Source of the DNA: Patescibacteria group bacterium
Lineage (GTDB): Bacteria > Patescibacteriota > Patescibacteriia > Buchananbacterales > UBA6539
Assembly (NCBI GenBank): GCA_028688055.1
Contig: JAQTYZ010000006.1
Location: 1-39,689, forward strand
Reading direction: 5' to 3'
Length of the DNA stretch: 39,689 bases
The translations under genes and the position numbers were made by a program. Numbering within the stretch: the stretch's first letter is position 1; every line of letters starts with the position of its first letter. Positions 1 to 8,514 of the stretch are shown piece after piece. The notes beneath the pieces were generated by a model. The model worked only from the letters and a program-made list of their open reading frames with translations. It was not told where the DNA came from and did no database searches.

Positions 1-666
1 ATTGCGTTGCGGGAAATTATATTTGAACGGCGGCGTTCCTAAGGGAAATTCCGTGACAATGGCACCACCGCATTCAACAATTTTTTTAGCTAGCGTCCGG
101 TTCGAGGCCGGATAAATTTTATCAATCCCTGATCCGAGGACCCCAATGGTTTTACTTTGGTATTTTACTGCTTGCCAGTGAGCGCAAGAATCGACGCCCA
201 GGGCCAGACCAGAAACTATGGTTATACCGTTGTTGACTAACTCGGAGCAGATTTTTTCCGTTATCTGGCTGCCGTAGGCCGATATTTTTCGACTGCCAAC
301 AACGGCGACATTGATGCCATTATTCCAGTCGGGCTGGCCATAATAATAAAGCAGGGGTGGGGGAGCATAAATGTCGTTAAGTGAACGGGGGTAATAGTCA
401 TCTTTAATCGTTACAATTTTGGCTCCAATTTCTTCAATTTTTTCCAGTTCATTTTCTGGGCTGATTTTGCCCCGAGTATCATATATATACTCAACGATTT
501 TTGGCTCCAAGCCGACCTTGGTTAATTCAACGGTTTTGGCTTCCCAGGCCAGCTGCAAATCGGGAAAATAGTTAATGATTTTTTGGAGCCTAACCGGCCC
601 TAATTTGTCTAATGAATTAAAAGCTAGCCAGTATTTTAAGTCGTTTTTTGAGTTTAAACTTGACAT
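1..666 (-). CDS. dprA: DNA processing protein DprA (3' end truncated by window edge)
   Basis: Reverse-strand translation from ATG at 666: MSSLNSKNDLKYWLAFNSLDKLGPVRLQKII...PPPLLYYYGQ...NVAVVGSRKISAYGSQITEKICSELVNNGITIVSGLALGVDSCAHWQAV...TIGVLGSGIDKIYPASNRTLAKKIV, the Rossmann-like DprA core; runs off the left edge. Confidence 0.9.
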   Translation of the reverse strand, partial: MSSLNSKNDLKYWLAFNSLDKLGPVRLQKIINYFPDLQLAWEAKTVELTKVGLEPKIVEYIYDTRGKISPENELEKIEEIGAKIVTIKDDYYPRSLNDIYAPPPLLYYYGQPDWNNGINVAVVGSRKISAYGSQITEKICSELVNNGITIVSGLALGVDSCAHWQAVKYQSKTIGVLGSGIDKIYPASNRTLAKKIVECGGAIVTEFPLGTPPFKYNFPQRN

Positions 667-688
667 ATTTATATTTTTATGATATAGT
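660..688 (+). promoter_or_regulatory. Predicted sigma70 promoter TTGACA-N17-TATAGT
   Basis: TTGACA 660-665, 17-nt spacer, TATAGT 683-688; overlaps the dprA start codon on the opposite strand. Confidence 0.7.
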
Positions 689-742
689 AAGACGAATGGT
701 GTTTTGGGGGTGAATGGTGAAAAAACCAGAGGAGTGGGTACC

Positions 743-916
743 ATGATCCTTTCAGCTGTCGCGGCATCAGTGGTGCCAAATGTGTTCAGGCTCCCGGCCT
801 GTTGCCACTGTGGGCGGCTCGATCCGGCGCGTCCGCGACCGGACAACTGCCCGGATTGTGATCGGGTCTGGTATAACCCGGATGACGACGGTCCGGAAAT
901 ACTTCCGACCAAATAA
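743..916 (+). CDS. Small protein with CxxC...CxxC zinc-ribbon-like motif (57 aa)
   Basis: MILSAVAASVVPNVFRLPACCHCGRLDPARPRPDNCPDCDRVWYNPDDDGPEILPTK; SD-like GAGGAG at 729-734 and own promoter and terminator favour the ATG at 743 over the upstream GTG at 704. Confidence 0.6.
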   Translation: MILSAVAASVVPNVFRLPACCHCGRLDPARPRPDNCPDCDRVWYNPDDDGPEILPTK

Positions 917-931
917 GCCCTTTGTTTTTTC

Positions 932-968
932 GAGGAGTTCGGCCAATGCTTAACTCCTCTTCGTTTTT
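932..968 (+). terminator. Rho-independent terminator
   Basis: GAGGAGTT (932-939) / AACTCCTC (952-959), then a T-rich tail. Confidence 0.75.
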
Positions 969-984
969 AGCTAGGTTAACAATC

Positions 985-1013
985 TTGACAATTGGGCTAA
1001 TAAGTGATACGAT
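985..1013 (+). promoter_or_regulatory. Predicted promoter TTGACA-N17-TACGAT
   Basis: TTGACA 985-990, 17-nt spacer, TACGAT 1008-1013; no ORF follows. Confidence 0.55.
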
Positions 1014-1019
1014 ATGGTA

Positions 1020-1175
1020 TTGTATCTTAAATAGTCTTTGTCAGCCTGTTTGCCAGCGGTGAAAAATCAGATCAACCCTCCTGTTTCTGATCAGTAACCA
1101 GCAAGCTAAGGCGTCAGCAATTTATTTGCAAGATGCCTTACGCTGGTAGGCAGGCTAATGAAGGCTATTTTTTTG
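1020..1175 (+). ncRNA. Candidate structured non-coding RNA (three-way junction)
   Basis: 16-bp closing helix AGCCTGTTTGCCAGCG (1043-1058) / CGCTGGTAGGCAGGCT (1141-1156) including G-U pairs valid only on + strand RNA; internal hairpins ATCAGA/TCTGAT and TAAGGCGTC..GATGCCTTA; T7 tract at 1168-1174; promoter upstream. Confidence 0.5.
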
Positions 1176-1204
1176 TATCAAAAAAGCGCTTAGTTCCAAG
1201 CGCT
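1176..1204 (-). terminator. Terminator of the LCP-der-pth operon
   Basis: On the minus strand: AGCGCTT-GGAACT-AAGCGCT followed by TTTTT. Confidence 0.8.
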
Positions 1205-1220
1205 ATGTTGACCTAAAAAA

Positions 1221-1784
1221 TTAATTAAAATCGTTCATCGCATCGGTTAAGTTAGTGGCCAGAGCAATTTCCAGGGCAGACAAAACTTCTTCAATCATTT
1301 CCTCAGCTTTTATTTTAGCGATTCGGCCCATTGGACGCAAGACATAATCTTCGGCGTTAACGTTGATGGGCGGTTCGGGCTGAATTCCTAAACGGAAGCG
1401 CGCAAAGGCCTGGCTGCCTAATTCTTCAATAACTGATTGGACGCCGCGATGACCGGCGGCGGAAGCATTATGTGAAATTCTAATTTTACCTAACGGTAAA
1501 TCAATATCATCATGGATTACCCAAATATCTGGCACCGCAATTTTGTAAAACTTGGCAATTTGTTTAACCGCCACCCCGGACTGGTTCATAAACGTTTGCG
1601 GTTTGGCTAAAATAATTTTTTCCCCAATTTCATTGATTTCAAAAAATTCGGCATCAAATTTTTTTTTCACCTTGGTTTGGTCTTGGTACTCTTTGAGATA
1701 ATTGTCAATCACCATAAAACCAAGGTTGTGCCAAGTCTGTTCATATTTTTTGCCTGGATTACCCAGGCCGACAATTAATTTCAT
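1221..1784 (-). CDS. pth: Peptidyl-tRNA hydrolase
   Basis: MKLIVGLGNPGKKYEQTWHNLGFMVID...KPQTFMNQSG...HDDIDLPLGKIRI...AGHRGVQSV, classic Pth motifs. Confidence 0.97.
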   Translation of the reverse strand: MKLIVGLGNPGKKYEQTWHNLGFMVIDNYLKEYQDQTKVKKKFDAEFFEINEIGEKIILAKPQTFMNQSGVAVKQIAKFYKIAVPDIWVIHDDIDLPLGKIRISHNASAAGHRGVQSVIEELGSQAFARFRLGIQPEPPINVNAEDYVLRPMGRIAKIKAEEMIEEVLSALEIALATNLTDAMNDFN

Positions 1785-1785
1785 A

Positions 1786-3174
1786 CTAATGTTTGGCCGT
1801 CTTTACTTTCATTCTAACCGGAACGCCTTCAAAACTAAAGCGCTCCCTTAATTTATTTTCAATAAATCTTAGGTAAGAAAAATGCAGCGATTGTTTGGGA
1901 CCAAGCAAAACGGTAAAAGTTGGCGGTTTGGTGCCGGTTTGGCTGAGGCCATAAATTTTGGGGCGGAGCGGACCTTTGGCCTGAGACGGCCAGTGCCGCT
2001 GTGTCACTTCTTTGATTATTTCGTCGAGTTGGTCTGGCGCGATGATTTTTTCTCTTTCAACCGCAATCGCTAAAACCAGGTCAAGTATTTTGTCGACATT
2101 TTTGCCAGTTTTAGCGGAGACATTAATCAACGGGGCAAAGCTAAGATAGGGAAATGTTTGCTGATAATATTTTCTAATTTCGTCACCCAATTTTTCGTCT
2201 TTGTGTTCGAGTAAATCCCATTTATTAGAAACGACAATAATGCCGGCACCGGCATCTTTGACTAAGCCACCTAAAAATAAATCCTGTTTGGTAATATCTT
2301 TATCAACTTCCGTTATCAATAAAATTATATCGGCTGAATCAATCATCGCTAGTGTTCTTCTGGTCGCCATTCGTTCTAAACCGCCCTTGATGTTGTGTTT
2401 TTTACGCAAGCCGGCCGTATCAATGATGGTAATTTTTTTATCTTTATAAATCAGCTGGGTATCTTGCGGTTCACGTGTAGTTTGAGCGATGTCGGACACA
2501 ATCACTCGTTCTTCGCCCAAAATTTTGTTAACTAACGACGATTTGCCAGCGTTAGGCTTGCCAATCAGGGCAATTTTAATGGCCGGAGTATCGTCATCTT
2601 TTTTTGGGCGACCGCGGCCAACTTTAAGTTTTTTTACTAGTTCATCCAAGAAATCACCAACACCGCTGCTGTTGGCCGCGGAAATCGGATAAGGTTGTCC
2701 TAAACCAAGTTTAAAAAATTCGTTAGTTGAAAATGATAAGCGTTTATTATCAACTTTATTGCAAACAAGCATTACCGGTTTGCCGATTTTTTTTAAGATT
2801 AACGCCAATTCTTTATCTTGGGGCATCAGGCCGCTTTTACCGTCAACGACTAGTAGTAGAATCTGTGCCTTTTTAATGGCGACTTTAGTTTGGTTGATGA
2901 TACCTTGCTCAATTTCAGTACCTTGTTCGACCGGCGGCTTTTTTTTGTCGAGCAATGATGAAATACTATTTTTTAGAATATCAATATCAACGCCGCCGGT
3001 ATCAATCACCTCAAACGTTTTCCGCTGCCAAGCCACGAGCCCAATATTGTAGTCACGAGTGGTCCCGGGGATTTTGGAAATTAACGCTTTATGACTTTCG
3101 GTTAAGCGGTTAAAAAGTGAAGACTTGCCGACATTGATTCGGCCCACAATGGTTATGATTGGTAGTTTTGTCAT
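1786..3174 (-). CDS. der: Ribosome biogenesis GTPase Der (EngA), double G-domain
   Basis: Two GTPase domains (GRINVGKSSLFNRL, GKPNAGKSSLVNKI) plus a C-terminal KH-like region. Confidence 0.97.
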   Translation of the reverse strand: MTKLPIITIVGRINVGKSSLFNRLTESHKALISKIPGTTRDYNIGLVAWQRKTFEVIDTGGVDIDILKNSISSLLDKKKPPVEQGTEIEQGIINQTKVAIKKAQILLLVVDGKSGLMPQDKELALILKKIGKPVMLVCNKVDNKRLSFSTNEFFKLGLGQPYPISAANSSGVGDFLDELVKKLKVGRGRPKKDDDTPAIKIALIGKPNAGKSSLVNKILGEERVIVSDIAQTTREPQDTQLIYKDKKITIIDTAGLRKKHNIKGGLERMATRRTLAMIDSADIILLITEVDKDITKQDLFLGGLVKDAGAGIIVVSNKWDLLEHKDEKLGDEIRKYYQQTFPYLSFAPLINVSAKTGKNVDKILDLVLAIAVEREKIIAPDQLDEIIKEVTQRHWPSQAKGPLRPKIYGLSQTGTKPPTFTVLLGPKQSLHFSYLRFIENKLRERFSFEGVPVRMKVKTAKH

Positions 3175-4625
3175 ATATCTTTTTGGTCTTGGCCTAAAAT
3201 AATGAGGATGTCTGATTGGGCGGTCACCGTCGACGTTGAAGTCGCTTGCAACCAGGATGGTAGCGTTGAGGCAATCTCGGCTTTTAGTAGGTTGCTAATT
3301 TTTTTAATCGTCTCAACGTTGGCGGAGCCGCCGAGATTATAGATAACCGTTTTTTGGTAGTCTTGCGTCGGCGCATTTTTTGTTCTAACAATTTCATAAC
3401 CTTGTTTTCGTAAAAATTGTGAGGCTGTATAAGCCAGGCCGTTTATTTTGGTACCATTTTGAATTTCAATTTTTTTCGGCAATTCTTTAGCGGCTTGTTC
3501 GGCGTCAAAAATATTTTTTACCCCAAGGCGCATCTCTGAATAATTACCCGGCCGTGGTAACAGAATAAAGGCCCCGTCTTCGGTAATGGTAGAGTACAGG
3601 TAACCGCCCGGACTGTCATCAACCACCATGCGCTTAATGGTGTCTTCTTTGACATCTTTGCCTAAGTTAAATAAACGAATGATTTGCCATGGTTCCAGAT
3701 TGGTTGCCAAGTGTTGGCTCAGGGTGTCTAAAATGCCGCTGATTTTATAAGGGTTAGCTAAAGTTGAGAAAGATAAAGCTTTTTCTTTAACGGCCGTTAA
3801 CACTTTTTGTTGACGGCGACTTCTAGCAAAGTCTGAGCCCTCAACTCCTAAACCATGTCTTGATCGGACATACTTTAGGGCTAAAGTACCATCCATGTGT
3901 TTTTCACCTTTATCAATATATAGATGTTCATAACGTTCAGACGTTGTGGCGGTTTCTTTCCCCGGTATCGGGTAACTATAATCGTTTAAAACATTGTCGA
4001 CATCGACCGTGATACCACCTAAATCGTCAATAATTTTTTTAAAGCCGTCAAAGTCAATTCGAACATAATATTGAATTGGTATATCGAGGATATTACTTAC
4101 AACTTCCCTGGCCAGCTCGCCACCGCGCCCCGGATTTTTTAATTCGCCGTAAGCATTGGCATGATTGATTTTGCCGTAGCCGTAGCCGGGGATAGCAACA
4201 TATAAGTCGCGCGGAATTGAAATTAACGCCACTTCCTTAGTCGACGGTTTGAAGCTGGCTAATATTATGGTGTCGCTCAAGTACGTCCCAGCGTGATTTA
4301 TACCGCCCATTCCCAACAGTAAAATGTTGATTCGGTCTTCGTTTTCACCAGCTAATGGCTTATCATTGCTGCCGATTAGATGTTTAAGTTGGCCCCATAA
4401 ACTTGAGTTGCCAAGACTTTGAGCTAAATTTTCGCCGGAAGTAATAACAGTAATGCTGAAAAAAATTATAAAAATAACAAAAACTACTAATCCGTAGATT
4501 ATTAGTTTTGGGATTAATTTCAATTTTTTTTTCGGGGCGTGGATTATCTTGTCTTTCTCGCTGAGAAAATCCAGATCCGTTTTAGTCATATTTTTTATAA
4601 ACTTTTCCCTTTTATTCTGCCACAA
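3171..4625 (-). CDS. LytR-CpsA-Psr (LCP) family cell-wall transferase with LytR_C domain
   Basis: N-terminal TM; RINILLLGMGGINHAGTYLSDTIILASFKPSTKEVALISIPRDLYV; IPIQYYVRIDFDGFKKIIDDLGGI; C-terminal IEIQNGTKINGLA. Start may be 4589. Overlaps der by 4 nt. Confidence 0.93.
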   Translation of the reverse strand: MWQNKREKFIKNMTKTDLDFLSEKDKIIHAPKKKLKLIPKLIIYGLVVFVIFIIFFSITVITSGENLAQSLGNSSLWGQLKHLIGSNDKPLAGENEDRINILLLGMGGINHAGTYLSDTIILASFKPSTKEVALISIPRDLYVAIPGYGYGKINHANAYGELKNPGRGGELAREVVSNILDIPIQYYVRIDFDGFKKIIDDLGGITVDVDNVLNDYSYPIPGKETATTSERYEHLYIDKGEKHMDGTLALKYVRSRHGLGVEGSDFARSRRQQKVLTAVKEKALSFSTLANPYKISGILDTLSQHLATNLEPWQIIRLFNLGKDVKEDTIKRMVVDDSPGGYLYSTITEDGAFILLPRPGNYSEMRLGVKNIFDAEQAAKELPKKIEIQNGTKINGLAYTASQFLRKQGYEIVRTKNAPTQDYQKTVIYNLGGSANVETIKKISNLLKAEIASTLPSWLQATSTSTVTAQSDILIILGQDQKDI

Positions 4626-4756
4626 AAAAAACGATTTGGCAATTAAATCCTCTTAGTTTACAATGGCATCCTTTTGTGTTATGCTGGCTAAGTAATTTTT
4701 CTTACATCAAAGCGGTTCGGGCCGAATTTTTTTACAGAATTTTGAGTCGGGACAAT

Positions 4757-4821
4757 TTAGCTCAGCTGGTTAGAGTGCTAGATCTGTTATCACCAGGGAT
4801 GATTAGCTCAGCTGGTTAGAG
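4757..4821 (+). repeat. 19-nt direct repeat of tRNA D-arm sequence (TTAGCTCAGCTGGTTAGAG at 4757-4775 and 4803-4821)
   Basis: Exact 19-nt identity; the first copy belongs to a partial tRNA-like 5' half. Confidence 0.9.
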
Positions 4822-4884
4822 CGTCGCATTCACATTGCGAAGGTCACTGGTTCGAGTCCAGTATCATCCATGGTGATAACAGAT
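4782..4884. repeat. 14-bp perfect inverted repeat flanking tRNA-Val
   Basis: ATCTGTTATCACCA (4782-4795) and TGGTGATAACAGAT (4871-4884), directly adjoining the tRNA ends. Confidence 0.95.
4797..4870 (+). tRNA. tRNA-Val (anticodon CAC), CCA not encoded
   Basis: Full cloverleaf: GGATGAT-TA-GCTC-AGCTGGTTA-GAGC-G-TCGCA-TTCACAT-TGCGA-AGGTC-ACTGG-TTCGAGT-CCAGT-ATCATCC-A. Confidence 0.95.
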
Positions 4885-4955
4885 AGTGAAGCGGTCACGC
4901 GGCCGCGGCTGGGTATTGTTCACCAAAATTGTTTCATTTATTATTTAAGATCAAG

Positions 4956-5681
4956 ATGCTTAAAATCGGACATCGGGGTGCTAAGGCCTACGCGCCGGAA
5001 AATACGATTGCTTCATTCAAAAAAGCGGTTGAGCTGGGCGTTGATATGGTGGAGTTCGACATCATGATAACCAAGGATAAATACCCGGTCGTTTTTCATG
5101 ATAGTCGCTTGCGCCGGTTAACCAAAAAATTTGGTCGCGTCAGCCATCAGACTCTGGCGGAAGTCAAAGGCTTAAGGGTTGATGAAACAGAAACGATACC
5201 GACCCTGGCGGAAGTTTTAGCAGTCATCAACGGTCGCATCGGCATTGATATTGAACTAAAAGTTAGAGGCAGCGCCCAGATTGTCGTTCAAACGCTGCGC
5301 GATTACAAAATTGATTTGTCGACGGTGATGGTTTCATCAAATCACCCCGGCGAAATCAAAATTGTCAAAAGTTTAGAACCCGACATAACAACCGCTTTGA
5401 TTTTTCGCGCTGGTAACGCCATTAACATTTGGTTTGTAATGGATTTTGCCGCGATGATGATATTACCCTTGACTAAATATTATATTTCTTGGGTTTTCAA
5501 ACATTCTCAGGCGGACTACTTAAATATCAACCACCGCTTTTTAAACAAAAGAAAAGTAGCTTTGTTCAAGCGCCGCGGTATCAAGATTTGTGCTTGGACG
5601 GTTAACAGCCCTAAAAAAATTGAATACCTAAAAAATTTAGGTATTGATGGAATTATAACTAATTATCCTGATCGCTTATGA
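4956..5681 (+). CDS. Glycerophosphodiester phosphodiesterase family protein
   Basis: MLKIGHRGAKAYAPENTIASFKKAVELGVDMVEFDIMITKDKYPVVFHDSRLRRLT...IDIELK, GDPD catalytic motifs. Confidence 0.93.
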   Translation: MLKIGHRGAKAYAPENTIASFKKAVELGVDMVEFDIMITKDKYPVVFHDSRLRRLTKKFGRVSHQTLAEVKGLRVDETETIPTLAEVLAVINGRIGIDIELKVRGSAQIVVQTLRDYKIDLSTVMVSSNHPGEIKIVKSLEPDITTALIFRAGNAINIWFVMDFAAMMILPLTKYYISWVFKHSQADYLNINHRFLNKRKVALFKRRGIKICAWTVNSPKKIEYLKNLGIDGIITNYPDRL

Positions 5682-6292
5682 GTTGGTTTAGAAAAAATCG
5701 CTATCCGGCCCACTTGGAAGACGAGCTGCCATTTGGCAAACAAGTTTTTATTTTTTTATGGGAAACTTTTAAGATCGTTGTTATTTCGCTCGCCATTATT
5801 ATCCCGGTGCGACATTTTATTATTAAGCCTTTTTATGTTAAGGGTGCATCGATGGAACCGACCTTCCATGATCACGAATATCTTATTATTAATGAAATCA
5901 GCTATCATTTTGGCGATCCGGGGCGCGGTGACACAATCGTTTTTAAATATCCCTTTGATCCGACCCAGTATTTTATTAAAAGAGTTATTGGTCTTCCCGG
6001 TGAAACGATTAAAATTGCCAATGATCAGGTGGTCATTTATAACAATGCCAATCCGCAGGGGTTGAATCTAGATGAATCTTATTTGGCGTCGACGCAAAAA
6101 ACTTTGGGTGACTTGGAGGTTAAACTAGGCGCTGATGAATATTTTCTAATGGGGGATAATCGCTTAGCCAGTTTGGATTCGCGCGCCTTTGGGCCGGTCA
6201 AGCGCAGTTATATTGTTGGTCAAACCTTATTTCGTGGCTGGCCGCTAAATCGGGTTGGGTTAGTTGCTCCAAAAATTGAATATAATAAATAA
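5678..6292 (+). CDS. lepB: Signal peptidase I
   Basis: FYVKGASMEPTFHDHEYLIINE (Ser), GDTIVFKYPFDPTQYFIKRVIGLPGE (Lys), GDNRLASLDSRAFGPV. Confidence 0.95.
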   Translation: MSWFRKNRYPAHLEDELPFGKQVFIFLWETFKIVVISLAIIIPVRHFIIKPFYVKGASMEPTFHDHEYLIINEISYHFGDPGRGDTIVFKYPFDPTQYFIKRVIGLPGETIKIANDQVVIYNNANPQGLNLDESYLASTQKTLGDLEVKLGADEYFLMGDNRLASLDSRAFGPVKRSYIVGQTLFRGWPLNRVGLVAPKIEYNK

Positions 6293-6296
6293 ATTT

Positions 6297-7634
6297 ATGC
6301 CAAAAATCACCGAACCAAAAGTGAAAAAAACACCAAAGTCCTCAATGTCCAAGTCCCTTGGTCTTTTGCGCGGCTTTAAAGATATCTTGCCCGCCGATCA
6401 ATCTTACTGGCGGTTTATTCAGGAAGCGGCGGAAAGTTTTTATCGTGGCTATGGCTTTGCTAAAATTGATCCGCCGATTTTAGAAGAAGCATCGTTATTT
6501 GTTCGTTCCATTGGTAAGCAAACGGACATTGTTGAAAAGGAAATGTTTAGTTTTGCCGATCAGGGGCAGGGCTTGGTTGTTTTAAGACCTGAAGCCACAG
6601 CGTCAATCGCTCGCGCTTATATCAATCATGGGATGATTAATTTGCCGCAGCCAGTTAAACTTTTTTATTGGGGTCCGATGTTTCGTCGCGAGCGTCCGCA
6701 ATCAGGTCGCCAACGGCAATTTCATCAGTTTGGGTTTGAAATTTTAGGTGATCCTAATCCGGTTATTGATGCTCAGATTATCGGCATTGTTGCCAGTTTT
6801 TTTCAGCAAATTGGTTTAGACCAAATCAGCATTCAGGTTAATTCAATTGGCTGCCCAACTTGCCGTAAGGTTTATCTGCAAGAATTGGTTACTTACTATC
6901 GTAGTAAGCGCAAATCACTTTGCGAAGATTGCAAGAAACGACTGACTAAAAATCCGTTACGACTCTTAGACTGTAAAAATCAATCTTGTCAGCTCGTGCG
7001 AACCGAAGCACCCCAAATTGTTGATTGGCTTGACGAGGAATGCAAAAATCATTTTATGAAAGTTGTTGGTTATTTAGACGAATTAAATATTGCTTACATC
7101 CTTAATCCTTATTTGGTTAGAGGTTTGGATTATTATACGCGAACGGTGTTTGAAGTCTGGCCGAAAGAAATTAAGGAAGGAGCCCAAAGTGCACTTTGTG
7201 GCGGCGGCCGCTACGATGGCTTGATTGAAATGTTAGGCGGTCGTCCGACCCCAGCGGCCGGTGTGGCCATTGGTATCGAGCGGGTAATTACACAGTTGCG
7301 CGCGCAAGAAGTTGAAATTCCGAATTATTCGCAGGCCGAAATTTTCTTAGCTCAAATTGGTGATCAGGCCAAAGTCAAAGCCTTACAGTTGTTTGAGCAA
7401 TTGCGCCGCGGCAATATCAGGGTCGCCGAGAATTTTGCCAAGGATAGTTTGAAAGCTCAACTTGAATTAGCCAATAAAATTGGCGTTCGCTATGCTTTAA
7501 TTCTTGGGCAAAAAGAAGTTATGGACGGTACCATTCTGATTAGAGATATGGAAAGTGGTGTCCAGGAAATCATTGATTTTAACAAAACCGTCAACGAATT
7601 GAAAAAGAAATTGGCTAACGGAAATAGCAATTAA
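6297..7634 (+). CDS. hisS: Histidyl-tRNA synthetase
   Basis: GLLRGFKDILPADQ; VVLRPEATASIARAY; FYWGPMFRRERPQSGRQRQFHQFGFE; LVRGLDYYTRTVFEV; class II HisRS. Confidence 0.96.
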   Translation: MPKITEPKVKKTPKSSMSKSLGLLRGFKDILPADQSYWRFIQEAAESFYRGYGFAKIDPPILEEASLFVRSIGKQTDIVEKEMFSFADQGQGLVVLRPEATASIARAYINHGMINLPQPVKLFYWGPMFRRERPQSGRQRQFHQFGFEILGDPNPVIDAQIIGIVASFFQQIGLDQISIQVNSIGCPTCRKVYLQELVTYYRSKRKSLCEDCKKRLTKNPLRLLDCKNQSCQLVRTEAPQIVDWLDEECKNHFMKVVGYLDELNIAYILNPYLVRGLDYYTRTVFEVWPKEIKEGAQSALCGGGRYDGLIEMLGGRPTPAAGVAIGIERVITQLRAQEVEIPNYSQAEIFLAQIGDQAKVKALQLFEQLRRGNIRVAENFAKDSLKAQLELANKIGVRYALILGQKEVMDGTILIRDMESGVQEIIDFNKTVNELKKKLANGNSN

Positions 7635-7640
7635 ATTTTC

Positions 7641-7669
7641 TTGACTATTTGGTTGCAAAATGGTATTGT
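7641..7669 (+). promoter_or_regulatory. Predicted promoter TTGACT-N17-TATTGT
   Basis: Upstream of rpsU; 17-nt spacer. Confidence 0.6.
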
Positions 7670-7721
7670 ACGAGCAGCCGTCAGGCTAAAATTTGTTTCA
7701 TAATTAATAATTTATTCATCC

Positions 7722-7731
7722 TAAGGAGGTG
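7722..7731 (+). promoter_or_regulatory. Extended Shine-Dalgarno TAAGGAGGTG
   Basis: Near-full complement of the usual 16S anti-SD, 8-9 nt before the GTG start of rpsU. Confidence 0.8.
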
Positions 7732-7739
7732 AATTAATA

Positions 7740-7979
7740 GTGTCAGAGGTAAAAAGAAAGAAGAGTGAGACTTTCGAAAGTTTATTGCGACGATTTCACA
7801 AGAAATTGCAGCAAAGCGGAAGATTGATCCAGTCCCGAAAAATTCGGTTTTACGAAAAGCCGAAAAATCGGACTAAAACTCGCCAAGAGGCTCTGCGCCG
7901 GTTACAAATTGGCGAAAAGCGAGAGTACCTAAAGAAGGTAGGTAAGCTCAAAGAAGAAAGGCCATCAGGTTATCGATAA
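7740..7979 (+). CDS. rpsU: 30S ribosomal protein bS21 (GTG start)
   Basis: SEVKRKKSETFESLLRRFHKKLQQSGRLIQSRKIRFYEKPKNRTKTRQEALRR, S21 family pattern. Confidence 0.87.
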   Translation: MSEVKRKKSETFESLLRRFHKKLQQSGRLIQSRKIRFYEKPKNRTKTRQEALRRLQIGEKREYLKKVGKLKEERPSGYR

Positions 7980-7983
7980 ACCA

Positions 7984-8436
7984 ATGGATATTTTAACTCA
8001 AGTTGAACAAGACTACATTACAGCGCTGAAAGCGAAAAACGAGCTGACCGTTTCAGTTTTGCGTCAAATCAAAAGTGCTTTGGCCAATGCTGTGATCGTT
8101 AAAAATCGTGAGCCGCTGACTGGTGAGGAAGTGTTAAAGGTTTTGCGCGCGGAAGTTAAAAAGCGCCGGGAGGCCGCCGAACTTTATCGTCAAGGCGGTC
8201 GCCCGGAGTTGGCCGAAAAAGAGACCAACGAAATCGAAATTGTGGAGCAATATTTACCAGCCCAAATGAGTGCTGAGGCCATTGAGACTAAAGTTAGTGA
8301 GGTTATCGCTAAAATGGGGGTCACCAGTAGCAGCGATGCCGGTAAAGTTATTGGGGCGGTGATGAAAGAATTGGCCAGCGCCGCTGATGGAAGTAAGGTT
8401 GGAGCAATAGTGAAGAAACTGCTAAGCGGCCGATAG
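7984..8436 (+). CDS. GatB/YqeY domain-containing protein
   Basis: DYITALKAKNELTVSVLRQIKSALANAVI...EEVLKVLRAEVKKRREAAELYRQGGRPELAEKETNEIEIVEQYLPAQMS. Confidence 0.94.
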   Translation: MDILTQVEQDYITALKAKNELTVSVLRQIKSALANAVIVKNREPLTGEEVLKVLRAEVKKRREAAELYRQGGRPELAEKETNEIEIVEQYLPAQMSAEAIETKVSEVIAKMGVTSSSDAGKVIGAVMKELASAADGSKVGAIVKKLLSGR

Positions 8437-8466
8437 CCGACTTTTAAATTTGGGGGTTTGATCATA

Positions 8467-8503
8467 GTGGAAATTTTTCGGCATAATCGAAAACCATTTT
8501 TTT
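8467..8503 (+). terminator. Putative terminator after rpsU-yqeY
   Basis: TGG..TTTTCG / CGAAAA CCA hairpin followed by T7. Confidence 0.5.
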
Positions 8504-8514
8504 AAAAAACAAAA

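Noticed and set aside
4700-4740. Hairpin TTCGGGCCGAA followed by T7 before the tRNA as a terminator
   Set aside because: Stem is very short (4 bp); insufficient support
4870-5067. 65-aa ORF (+)
   Set aside because: Overlaps the tRNA 3' end and the GDPD gene in another frame
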